Assembly: GCA_934045905.1 (NCBI GenBank)
Contig: OW203770.1
Span: 29,273,259-29,337,258, forward strand
DNA: 64,000 bases
Direction: 5' to 3'
DNA from: Leuctra nigra
Taxonomy: Eukaryota; Arthropoda; Insecta; Plecoptera; Leuctridae
Shown here piece by piece: positions 54,206-64,000 of the stretch. Made by a program: the position numbers and the translations under genes. Under the pieces are notes generated by a model that did no database searches, was not told where the DNA came from, and saw only the letters and a list, made by a program, of their open reading frames with translations. Position 1 is the first letter of the stretch. Every line of letters begins with the position of its first letter.

Positions 54206-54741
54206 GGGAATTCTCCTCAGATTTTAATTTACTTTTAATTAATTAAATACAATACTAGATATTACAGGAAGACCAACAGTATATAACAGGTCTCTGAAAG
54301 AAATGTATTTCAATAGTTATTGAGGTTTGAAAGTATGATTTTATTTGGCGGGCTCTGAATGCCTCCCAGCTATCTGTGATTAGATGACGTCAGAACCTAG
54401 TTGATAAGCAGTGAGACCATCCAAGATAGGTCTAACCGAAGCATTTCCCTTTGTTTATCCAGTTTGTGTTCACTTCAAATGCATTAGATCCATCAGATCC
54501 ATGCATCAAATCCATTAGAACCGAATTAGAACTGCATGCAGGAAACTTGGCTATCTAGGTTCTGACGTCACAGCTGGGAAAGATGGCGCATGGTCGTTTC
54601 AAATCTCCATTCAGACAGCAAAAGTTTGAACTAACATAAGTCGATAACAAGTAGATCTAAAAAATATAAAAAAAATACTGTTGTATTTCTTTAGAAGCTG
54701 AGGATCTATTAAAAATTTAATAAAAACTGAGGAGAATTCCC
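54206..54741. mobile_element. TA-flanked MITE
   Basis: GGGAATTCTCCTCAG at the left and CTGAGGAGAATTCCC at the right, with TA on both sides (54204-54205, 54742-54743). Non-coding. Confidence 0.75.
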
Positions 54742-55754
54742 TATTAAAGAAAATCACAATAAATACGACAAAAGCACGTAAAATATGTCAAGACATTTTT
54801 GTATCAGCTGTTTCAATGAAGTGACTTTCAGAAGGCTGTGGTTTGTATTACTTTTACTGCATGCATGAAAACTGCATGAAAACGAAAGTAGAAATGTTTA
54901 GAAGGCTAAGGTGAACCGGATAATTCAAATGAAACGCGAAGTTATCTATCCCTGTATAGCAGTATTAATTCATGTTTTAACATTGCATGAAACATCTTCT
55001 TGCTTTAATTATCTTTGGTACTGCATCCGATTTTATGCGCTAGCTCAAAAATGCTTTCATTTTACTGTACATTGTGGATAGCTTGGCTGCTCTACAGACC
55101 TTGCCTTGGAGCAGAAGCTTAAAGAAGGCAGGGATGACAATTTTGAATTTAGTATTCATTTTTCAAGATTATGGAATAAAATGACCTTAAAATGACAAAA
55201 CTTTTGAAAATAACGACTGATTAGACTGAAAATTGGCAAAAATACCTCAAATGTTGGTACCAATGACCACGCGAAGTTTTAAGTTGATCGGTCAATCTGT
55301 TCTAGGTTAAATGTCAAAAATCACATGAAAAATGGTTTTAAATTTGAACCAATAGGAGGATTTGGCTAAAACTTTTTATGATTGGGTACAATGTTGGTTG
55401 CAATGTTTTTGCTAAATTTCAAATTGATCGAAGCAACTAATCGAAAGATAATTTTTTTTAAAATTTGAACCAATCAAGGGAGCCCGTTCAAAAACGATCC
55501 CAGGGACCGCATAGATTACGTTAGTATGTGTGCAAAATTTCAGATCGATTGCTTGAGCGGTTTGACCTGGGCTGTGACCACAAAAAAAAAAAAAAAAAAA
55601 CACAGAGAAAGTGTCATAAGAGTACTGTGATGACGCTCGCTACGCTCGCTCAAAAAGAAGTTACCAAAAATATTAATGATACCGTCTTGATAATATGTGT
55701 ATTAAACTAAACAATTTCATGCATCATCAAAACACAACACATTAAATATCTATT
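54742..55754. other. Unassigned DNA with dispersed-repeat pieces
   Basis: It holds the unoccupied paralogue of the 50.3/52.6 kb insertion site (54960-55015, minus) and the inverse copy of the 44030-44215 repeat (55440-55625). No gene recognised. Confidence 0.45.
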
Positions 55755-55954
55755 NNNNNNNNNNNNNNNNNNNNNNNNNNNNNNNNNNNNNNNNNNNNNN
55801 NNNNNNNNNNNNNNNNNNNNNNNNNNNNNNNNNNNNNNNNNNNNNNNNNNNNNNNNNNNNNNNNNNNNNNNNNNNNNNNNNNNNNNNNNNNNNNNNNNNN
55901 NNNNNNNNNNNNNNNNNNNNNNNNNNNNNNNNNNNNNNNNNNNNNNNNNNNNNN
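55755..55954. other. Assembly gap (200 N)
   Basis: Exactly 200 unknown bases, directly left of a minisatellite, so the gap is probably a collapsed continuation of that array. Confidence 0.95.
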
Positions 55955-56528
55955 CCGGTATTGTTGCGCGTGCAGCTTCTGGTATGCAAGTAACATACAC
56001 GTCGGTAGACACTGGCCCGGCATTGTTGCGCGTGTAGTTTTTGGTATACAAGAAACATGCACGTCGGTAGACACTGGCCCGGTATTGTTGCGCGTGCAGC
56101 TTCTGGTATGCAAGAAAAATACACGTCGGTCGACACTGGCCCGCTATTGTTGCGCGTGCAGCTTCTGGTATGCAAGTAACATACACGTCGGTAGACACTG
56201 GCCCGGCATTGTTGCGCGTGCAGTTTCTGGTATACAAGAAACATGCACGTCGGTAGACACTGGCCCGGTATTGTTGCGCGTGTAGTTTTTGGTATACAAG
56301 AAACATGCACGTCGGTAGACACTGGCCCGGTATTGTTGCGCGTGCAGCTTCTGGTATGCAAGAAACATACACGTCGGTAGACACTGGCCCGGTATTGTTG
56401 CGCGTGCAGCTTTTGGTATGCAAGAAACATACACGTCGGTAGACACTGGCCCGGTATTGTTGCGCGTGCAGCTTCTGGTATGCAAGAAACATACACGTCG
56501 ATAGACACTGGCCCGGTATTGTTGAGCG
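55955..56528. repeat. 62-bp minisatellite, about 9 copies
   Basis: Unit begins CCGGTATTGTTGCGCGTGCA and ends TAGACACTGGC; copies differ at a few positions (GCTTCTGG/GTTTTTGG, AAGAAAC/AAGTAAC). As 62 is not a multiple of three and the unit lacks stops on the minus strand, long overlapping ORFs appear there without being genes. Confidence 0.9.
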
Positions 56529-56748
56529 TGCAAATAAATTGCAGTGTTGTACGCGGGTACAGGCCCAGCATACAAAAGGTACACTCTCTGAAGGTACAAT
56601 TTATGTGTGTAGACGAACAGATATCTTTCTTGTATTGTAATAGGGCAATCCCAAAGCCTTATTAGGGGTGCGGAAACCAAGATAGAATTACAAATGGCAG
56701 GTCTGCTCGTATAAATTGGTAGCGGACGAGAAGGTAAAATTTACCTAC

Positions 56749-56856
56749 CACTTGAGATCTCGGCCGCACATCAGCGTGGGGGAGGACTTTATATCTCCAA
56801 GGCCCAGGTTGACGGAGGCAGCTCCAAAGTTCTTGTCAGTGATGATCTTGATGGAA
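56749..56856 (-). CDS. Candidate host exon, unrecognised
   Basis: GC-richer open segment coding SIKIITDKNFGAASVNLGLG and onward to GRDLKW, followed by donors TG|GTAGGT or GTAG|GTAAAT. The upstream border is a weak acceptor (GGGAAAG). Codon character is unlike the AT-rich surroundings. No family recognised. Confidence 0.35.
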
Positions 56857-56869
56857 CTTTCCCAGTATT

Positions 56870-58044
56870 AGATATAAGTTCCAATATAATTAGACTTTAA
56901 TAATAAAGAAAATATACTGGAGCTGTTTCCTAAGTTCTAGTTCTCAGTATGATAATAATAAAAGGGATAATTGGGATATAAGGTTGTTGCAGGTTACCTT
57001 CAGTGATGTAGTCGGAATCCACAGAAATAATCCTTTAATGAGAAAATCCACTGGAGTCACCGTCACAATTAATCCACAGTTCGTTAGATTGTACAAACAC
57101 GGTACACTATTGAAATATAAACTGTCTCAAATCGAACAATCACTATTTACTAATAGTTGTCCAAAAAGGGATTAAATCCCGGTAATTGTTTATTATATAA
57201 ACTTAATTGAAAAACACCACTTCACTTCCTTTACTATGAGAGGTTGTCTCAACACTCGAAATATGTCACAATACGATATAAGAACAATTAAATCCGAATG
57301 ATAATTCAATTAGACAGTAATGTCCAATAGCACAGGATCTAGTCCAGGAAGAGAAGTTGACGCAGCAACCTGCAGTTCAACTGAACGAGCATGGGCAAAA
57401 TAGGCCAGTTAAATAGCTTCTGGAGAGGCAATAAAAACCAGTTTTTTGTGATCATAAAAATGTAGTAACTGAACCTGGAAGCCCACGCTCTCTAGTTGTA
57501 ACTTGAGTAAACACATGGTGACTCCATCTAGTGAATGAATCTGGTTGACCTTGATGGTCACTCACTGCCTTCCTTGCAACATGGACATGTTTTCAAATAT
57601 TCCAAATAAATAGTAATTAACATTTGATATCCCTTCCATGAATGATTCTGAAGTATAGAAGGACTATATTTGACATTTCTAGTTTCCTTCTCTGAATTGT
57701 GACACACATTTCTGAACAATAAATGATTGAAAATAATTCTGTCGTACTCTTGATTACATGACACCTGATTCACATCTGAATGAAGTTATTGGTTCCTGAT
57801 TACTCTAAATCTTGTTATATATGTGACAATCAATGTCTGTTACAACATCCAACTGAGGATCATAAACATGATTATACTTAATTGACAATTGACAATGATC
57901 ATTGATACATGATGAGGTCCATCTGATTGAAGTCGATCTGTTACATAATCAACCGTACAACGCCTAACACTTTCCTTGCACATGATGCGTCGGGAAGGCA
58001 CAATTAATGTACAAAGCGTGCAGTGCTGTGTTTGCTGGGTATGC
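56870..58044. other. Unassigned AT-rich DNA
   Basis: No gene, RNA or bounded repeat seen. Short ORFs have no domain. Confidence 0.4.
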
Positions 58045-59656
58045 CCTAAAAAAACGATGCGCCAAGTATTTTTTGATTTTCAAATAAAGTTTTGACTTGG
58101 CCCATTTTTTGATATCACTACTTTTTAGTGCAGAATTTTTTAGATTTCATAATTTTTTTAGTTGAAGAGACTTGGCTGGTATTTTTACACAGAGTGTTTT
58201 TTATGGGGATATCACTCCTTTTTTTAGTTTATTCTTAGAACTTGTGACGTCATATGGATTGAACAATTACTAAATCCATTTAAAAAAATCGCCATTGACA
58301 ATTTGGTTAACTAATGAAATTCTGCGTATGGTACTGTATATTTGCTTTAAATGATCTTTCATGAAGAATAGCAAAGGTTTCATTCCTATCAGTCAACCGA
58401 GTTCCGAGAAATGGCAACACTTCGGTTTTCAAAATGGCTGCTGAACTTTCTGCACTGCCACATAGGATGTATATCTATAAAAGATGTGTATCATTTTAAG
58501 CTTCCTAAACATGTATTTATTATATAGGAGGGGATTATAATAATTTTTAAATTCGAATGACGTCATTTCCAGTCTCTTAAATAGGAAAATTCTAGTTTGA
58601 CTGTTCCTATTCCATAGAGATGTCCGTCCAAATCGTTTGGCGGTAGTTTCATACCGATCTGTCAACCAATTTTCAAGATATGACGTTACTTCCGGTTTCA
58701 AAATGGCTGCTGAAATCACTGACCCCTTGAATTATAATTTAAACAAGATAACATTTTATCATAAGCTGCCTCAAATAGTATATTTATTGTATCAAAATGT
58801 AAATTTGTGAGATTTTTAAAATGTGTGATGTCATTTCCGGTTTCGGTATGGGAAACTGCAAATATTATTGATGATAATACATAAAGTTGACCGTCTAAAT
58901 TGTTTAGCGCTGGTTTCGTTCAAATCTATTTAGCAGTTATTGACATATGATGTCACTTCCGGTTTCAAAATGGCGGCTTCCGGTTGGTTTTATATCAAGT
59001 CAAATGAGATATGATATCAAAAGTACATACGTTACATAAATAACAAAATAATCGGATCAAATTTGTTGCCGAAATGCCAATCGATGTATTTCAAATTTCA
59101 TGACGTCATTTCCGGTTTCGTTAACATAAATTTTAGTCTGTTGCTATTGATAATCCATAAAGTTGACCGTCTGAACCGTTTAACGCAAATTTCGTTCCGA
59201 TCGGTCCAGCCGTTGGCGAGTAATGATGTCACTTCCGGTTTCAAAATGGCGGCACAAAAAATTAATGGGGTGAATGTGAAATCAGACGCCAAAAGTGCAC
59301 ACGTAGTAAAAATGTGAGATCAATCGGTTCAGCCGTTTAGGCTGTGGCTATGTTACCGGATTTGAATTCCAGGAGACTATGATTATTACTGATTAAATCT
59401 CCCTAAAACACGGTTTTCACGACCCTCTAGCTCGCTAAGGGCATAACCTATTGTTCCCAGATTTGGTATATGTGGTGGGGTTGGCCATAGCTCGAAATTA
59501 AGATATTTCGCAACAATGTGAGATTTCCCAATTTTAAGATCCAGTAGGCCGAAAATGCTACTTTAATGCTTACAGTAAAAGTGGGTTTGCTCCAGCCTTT
59601 ATATGAGAGTGTGCACGCCGTACGACTTGGCTGGCGTGGAGCGACCGCTCCACTAG
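58045..59656 (+). mobile_element. Helitron-like element, copy 4 (left arm missing)
   Basis: Starts inside the palindromic region (AAAAACGATGCGCCAAG) and has only the inner arm. The body parallels 50545-52111 with CRE/ETS-type repeats (58560, 58682, 58828, 58949, 59101, 59225), and it ends in the hairpin and CTAG at 59656. Confidence 0.7.
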
Positions 59657-60147
59657 ACCGTCCGAATCGTTTGGTGCTATTTTCGTTCCAATCGGTTTAG
59701 CCGTTGTCGAGATATGATGTCACTTCCGGTTTCAAAATGGCAGCACAAAACAATTCAAGGGGGGGAGGGCAAATCAGACGCCAAAAGTGCACACGTGGTA
59801 AAAATTTGAGATCAATTGGTCTAGCCGTTTAGGCTGTGGCCTTTTGACCGGATTCTAGCTCCAGCCTACTACTGAGATTATTACTGAAAACCGCCCTAAA
59901 TCACGATTTTCACGGTCCTCTAGCTCGCAAAGAGCGTAACTTATTGTTCCCAAATTTGGTATATGTGGTGGGGTGGGCCATAGCTCGAAATTAAGATATT
60001 TCGCAACAATGTGAGATTTCCCAATTTTATGATCCAGTAGGCCGAAAATGCCACTTTGATGCTTACAGTAAAAGTGGGTTTGCTCCAACCTTTATATGAG
60101 AGTGTGCGCGCCGTACGACTTGGCTGGCGTGAAGCGACCGCTCCACT
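59657..60147 (+). mobile_element. Second 3' end of the Helitron-like family, in tandem
   Basis: Directly after the first CTAG the last about 490 bp of the family recur (from ACCGTCCGAATCGTTTGG to the hairpin and CTAG at 60147). One CRE/ETS-type repeat is near 59718. Confidence 0.7.
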
Positions 60148-60273
60148 AGATGCAGGACATTGATTCTGATAATCCCTGGGAATTTTAGACTTTTCACCTT
60201 CTCCAAACATGAGCAAATTGGAAATGTGGAAAAAAATTACAAATCTTTCTATTAATTTTTTTCGGGACAGTAG

Positions 60274-61010
60274 TGTCCAAAGTGACGCAATAGCGTCAAA
60301 AGTGATGCAAGTGACGCAGTTATGTCCAAAGTGACGCAGTAGCGTCCAAAGTGACGTAGTAGCGTCCATAGTGACGCAATAGCGTCAAAAGTGACGCAAG
60401 TGACGCAGTAATGTCCAAAGTGACGCAGTAGCGTCAAAAGTGACGAAGTAGCGTCCATAGTGACGCAATAGCGTCAAAAGTGACGCAAGTGACGCAGTAA
60501 TGTCCAAAGTGACGCAGTAGCGTCCAAACTGACGCAGTAGCGTCCAAACTGACGCAGTAGCTTCCAAAGTGACGCAGTAGCGTCCAAACTGACGCAGTAG
60601 CGTCCAAAGTGACGCAGTAGAGTCCAAAGTGTAGCAAGTGACGCAGTAGCGTCCATAGTGAGCAGTAGCGTCCAAAGTGACGAAATAGCATCAAAAGTGA
60701 CGCAAGTGAGTAGTGACGCAGTAATGTCCAAAGTGACGCAGTAGCGTCAAAAGTGACGAAATAGCGTCAAAAGTGACGCAGTAGCGTCAAAAATGACGAA
60801 GTAGCGTCCGAAGTGACGCAGTAGCGTCCAAAGTGATGCAAGTGACGCAGTAGCGTCAAAAGTGACGCAGTAGCGTCCAAAGTGTCGCAGAAGCGTCCAA
60901 AGTGACGCAGTAATGTCCAAAGTGACGCAGTAGCGTCCAAAGTGATGCAAGTGACGCAGTAGCGTCTAAAGTGACGCAGTAGCGTCCAAAGTGACGCAAG
61001 TGGAGTATAG
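60274..61010. repeat. ~20-bp minisatellite GTGACGCAGTAGCGTCCAAA
   Basis: More than 30 degenerate copies, with variants GTCAAAA, ATGTCCAAA and inserted GTGACGCAA. Each unit contains the small palindrome GACGC..GCGTC. Minus-strand ORFs here are repeat artefacts. Confidence 0.9.
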
Positions 61011-61086
61011 AAGTATATGCCAAAGATTATGTACCTAAATACCTATAATACCTATAATACCTATAATACCTATATACCTATAAAGC

Positions 61087-61253
61087 CCTTAAAAACGATG
61101 CGCCAAGTATATTTTGGTTTTTAAAATTAAGTTTTGACTTGGCCCATTTTTTGATATCACTACTTTTTAGTGCGGATTTTTTTTTATTTCTTCTATTTTT
61201 TTATAGTTGAAGAGACTTGACTGGTATTTTTACACGGAGTTTTTTTTATGGTG
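61087..61253 (+). repeat. Isolated arm of the Helitron-like palindrome
   Basis: AAAAACGATGCGCCAAGTAT to TTTTACACGGAG matches one arm of the 5' palindrome (for example 50545-50707). It lies between two tandem arrays. Confidence 0.7.
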
Positions 61254-61254
61254 T

Positions 61255-61562
61255 AATAATTAGTAGAGTGATTAGTAACCATTAGAGTGATTAGTAATCA
61301 GTAGGGTGTGTGAAAACACGTAAAGTGTGTTATAACCTGAGAGTGATAAATAGCCCCTTTGGGTGAGTAATAACCCGTAGGTTTAGCAATAACCCGTAGG
61401 GTAGGTAATAATTCGCAGTGAGATTAATAACCCGTAGGGTGAGTAATAACCTGAGGTTAAGTAATAACCCGTAGGATGAGTAATAAACTTTAGAGTGATA
61501 AATAACCAGTTTGGTGAGTAGTAATCCGAATGTTTAGTAAAGTCCGTAGTGTGATAAATAGC
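61255..61562. repeat. Degenerate ~19-bp repeats bordering the satellite
   Basis: Copies of about GTGAGTAATAACCCGTAGG with strong drift. They resemble sub-units of the 93-bp satellite that follows and look like its ancestral, unhomogenised edge. Confidence 0.75.
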
Positions 61563-64000
61563 CTGTAGGGTGAGTTCATACACATGGGTAAGTAATCCCC
61601 AGTTGGGTAAGTAATAATCCGAATGTTTAGTAAAGTCCGTAGTGTGATAAATAGCCTGTAGGGTGAGTTCATACACATGGGTAAGTAATCCCCAGTTGGG
61701 TAAGTAATAATCCGAATGTTTAGTAAAGTCCGTAGTGTGATAAATAGCCTGTAGGGTGAGTTCATACACATGGGTAAGTAATCCCCAGTTGGGTAAGTAA
61801 TAATCCGAATGTTTAGTAAAGTCCGTAGTGTGATAAATAGCCTGTAGGGTGAGTTCATACACATAGGTAAGTAATCCCCAGTTGGGTAAGTAATAATCCG
61901 AATGTTTAGTAAAGTCCGTAGTGTGATAAATAGCCTGTAGGGTGAGTTCATACACATGGGTAAGTAATCCCAAGTTGGGTAAGTAATAATCCGAATGTTT
62001 AGTAAAGTCCGTAGTGTGATAAATAGCCTGTAGGGTGAGTTCATACACATGAGTAAGTAATCACCAGTTGGGTAAGTAATAATCCGAATGTTTAGTAAAG
62101 TCCGTAGTGTGATAAATAGCCTGTAGGGTGAATTCATACACATGAGTAAGTAATCCCCAGTTGGGTAAGTAATAATCCGAATGTTTAGTAAAGTCCGTAG
62201 TGTGATAAATAGCCTGTAGGGTGAGTTCATACACATGGGTAAGTAATCCCCAGTTGGGTAAGTAATAATCCGAATGTTTAGTAAAGTCCGTAGTGTGATA
62301 AATAGCCTGTAGGGTGAGTTCATACACATGGGTAAGTAATCCCCAGTTGGGTAAGTAATAATCCGAATGTTTAGTAAAGTCCGTAGTGTGATAAATAGCC
62401 TGTAGGGTGAGTTCATACACATGGGTAAGTAATCACCAGTTGGGTAAGTAATAATCCGAATGTTTAGTAAAGTCCGTAGTGTGATAAATAGCCTGTAGGG
62501 TGAGTTCATACACATGCGTAAGTAATCACCAGTTGGGTAAGTAATAATCCGAATGTTTAGTAAAGTCCGTAGTGTGATAAATAGCCTGTAGGGTGAGTTC
62601 ATACACATGGGTAAGTAATCCCCAGTTGGGTAAGTAATAATCCGAATGTTTAGTAAAGTCCGTAGTGTGATAAATAGCCTGTAGGGTGAGTTCATACACA
62701 TGGGTAAGTAATCCCCAGTTGGGTAAGTAATAATCCGAATGTTTAGTAAAGTCCGTAGTGTGATAAATAGCCTGTAGGGTGAGTTCATACACATGGGTAA
62801 GTAATCCCCAGTTGGGTAAGTAATAATCCGAATGTTTAGTAAAGTCCGTAGTGTGATAAATAGCCTGTAGGGTGAGTTCATACACATGGGTAAGTAATCA
62901 CCAGTTGGGTAAGTAATAATCCGAATGTTTAGTAAAGTCCGTAGTGTGATAAATAGCCTGTAGGGTGAGTTCATACACATGGGTAAGTAATCACCAGTTG
63001 GGTAAGTAATAATCCGAATGTTTAGTAAAGTCCGTAGTGTGATAAATAGCCTGTAGGGTGAGTTCATACACATGGGTAAGTAATCCCCAGTTGGGTAAGT
63101 AATAATCCGAATGTTTAGTAAAGTCCGTAGTGTGATAAATAGCCTGTAGGGTGAGTTCATACACATGGGTAAGTAATCCCCAGTTGGGTAAGTAATAATC
63201 CGAATGTTTAGTAAAGTCCGTAGTGTGATAAATAGCCTGTAGGGTGAGTTCATACACATGGGTAAGTAATCCCCAGTTGGGTAAGTAATAATCCGAATGT
63301 TTAGTAAAGTCCGTAGTGTGATAAATAGCCTGTAGGGTGAGTTCATACACATGGGTAAGTAATCACCAGTTGGGTAAGTAATAATCCGAATGTTTAGTAA
63401 AGTCCGTAGTGTGATAAATAGCCTGTAGGGTGAATTCATACACATGAGTAAGTAATCCCCAGTTGGGTAAGTAATAATCCGAATGTTTAGTAAAGTCCGT
63501 AGTGTGATAAATAGCCTGTAGGGTGAGTTCATACACATAGGTAAGTAATCCCCAGTTGGGTAAGTAATAATCCGAATGTTTAGTAAAGTCCGTAGTGTGA
63601 TAAATAGCCTGTAGGGTGAGTTCATACACATGGGTAAGTAATCCCCAGTTGGGTAAGTAATAATCCGAATGTTTAGTAAAGTCCGTAGTGTGATAAATAG
63701 CCTGTAGGGTGAGGTCATACACATGGGTAAGTAATCACCAGTTGGGTAAGTAATAATCCGAATGTTTAGTAAAGTCCGTAGTGTGATAAATAGCCTGTAG
63801 GGTGAGGTCATACACATGGGTAAGTAATCACCAGTTGGGTAAGTAATAATCCGAATGTTTAGTAAAGTCCGTAGTGTGATAAATAGCCTGTAGGGTGAGT
63901 TCATACACATGGGTAAGTAATCCCCAGTTGGGTAAGGATTAATCCGAATGTTTAGTAAAGTCCGTAGTGTGATAAATAGCCTGTAGGGTGAGTTCATACA
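61563..64000. repeat. 93-bp satellite array, about 26 copies, running off the window
   Basis: The unit contains GTGAGTTCATACACATGGG, AGTAATCCCCAGTTGGG, TAATCCGAATGTTTAGT and AAGTCCGTAGTGTGATAAAT. Copies are almost identical. A CACCAG variant of CCCCAG recurs at 62434, 62527, 62899, 62992 and 63364, i.e. with a 465-bp (5-unit) period. As 93 is divisible by three, an 835-codon minus-strand ORF results; it is not a gene. Confidence 0.95.

Noticed and set aside
55707..56680. Long overlapping minus-strand ORFs with Cys-rich repeats
   Set aside because: Translation of a 62-bp minisatellite in all three frames and through the N gap.
60252..60950. Series of short minus-strand ORFs
   Set aside because: Artefacts of the ~20-bp minisatellite.
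61490..63997. 835-codon minus-strand ORF made of 31-residue repeats
   Set aside because: It follows from a 93-bp satellite without stops; other frames are open as well, and the array has no gene signals.
61563..64000. CRISPR-like array
   Set aside because: No unique spacers; direct tandem satellite in a eukaryotic context.

Overview
This is a eukaryotic, AT-rich, extremely transposon-dense window. The spliced exons with GT-AG borders, kelch and THAP-type exons, a 5S-rRNA-derived SINE, CR1/Jockey-like LINE tails, hAT, piggyBac, pogo and Helitron-like elements, and frequent short motifs such as AGGTACCTACC suggest an arthropod, probably a hemipteran-like insect. The species cannot be fixed from the sequence. 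There are no bacterial operons.

Layout. 1-12.9 kb: a TTAA-flanked MITE cut by the window edge; a complete 3.1 kb DNA transposon with an intact 681-aa transposase; a MITE carrying a tRNA-like sequence; then a minus-strand spliced zinc-finger-like host gene (about 12.16 to 7.03 kb) made of a duplicated two-exon module, whose introns hold SINEs and MITEs. 13-17 kb: a 625-bp MITE and a Helitron-like element with repeated CCGGAAGTGACGTCA motifs. 17.56-38.07 kb: one very large LTR-bounded unit with 2.1 kb near-identical LTRs, the 5-bp duplication GGTAC, a tRNA-Leu primer site, gag, a long pol ORF and an integrase ORF. The pol ORF carries a TARG1/OARD1-like macrodomain and a 13-unit PRGD repeat between protease and reverse transcriptase; this is the most striking observation. 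Its 3' half (27-36 kb) is a patchwork: MITEs, a broken THAP exon, a Helitron-like copy, a LINE fragment, a second internally deleted LTR element, and an apparent intron-containing gene segment. 38-50 kb: LINE and hAT/piggyBac/pogo MITEs, minus-strand kelch-repeat exons, and a 1.6 kb fold-back structure split by a hAT MITE. 50-55 kb: a Helitron-like element nested in a MITE, with an unoccupied paralogous site nearby, and more MITEs. 55.7-56.5 kb: a 200-N gap beside a 62-bp minisatellite. 58-61 kb: a Helitron-like copy with two successive 3' ends and a 20-bp minisatellite. 61.3 kb to the end: a satellite of 93-bp units with a 465-bp higher-order period, running off the window.

Real cellular coding sequence is sparse: the zinc-finger-like gene, the kelch exons and a few candidate exons. 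Most of the window records nested insertion, and several insertions lie exactly at splice borders or inside other elements, so relative ages can be read.
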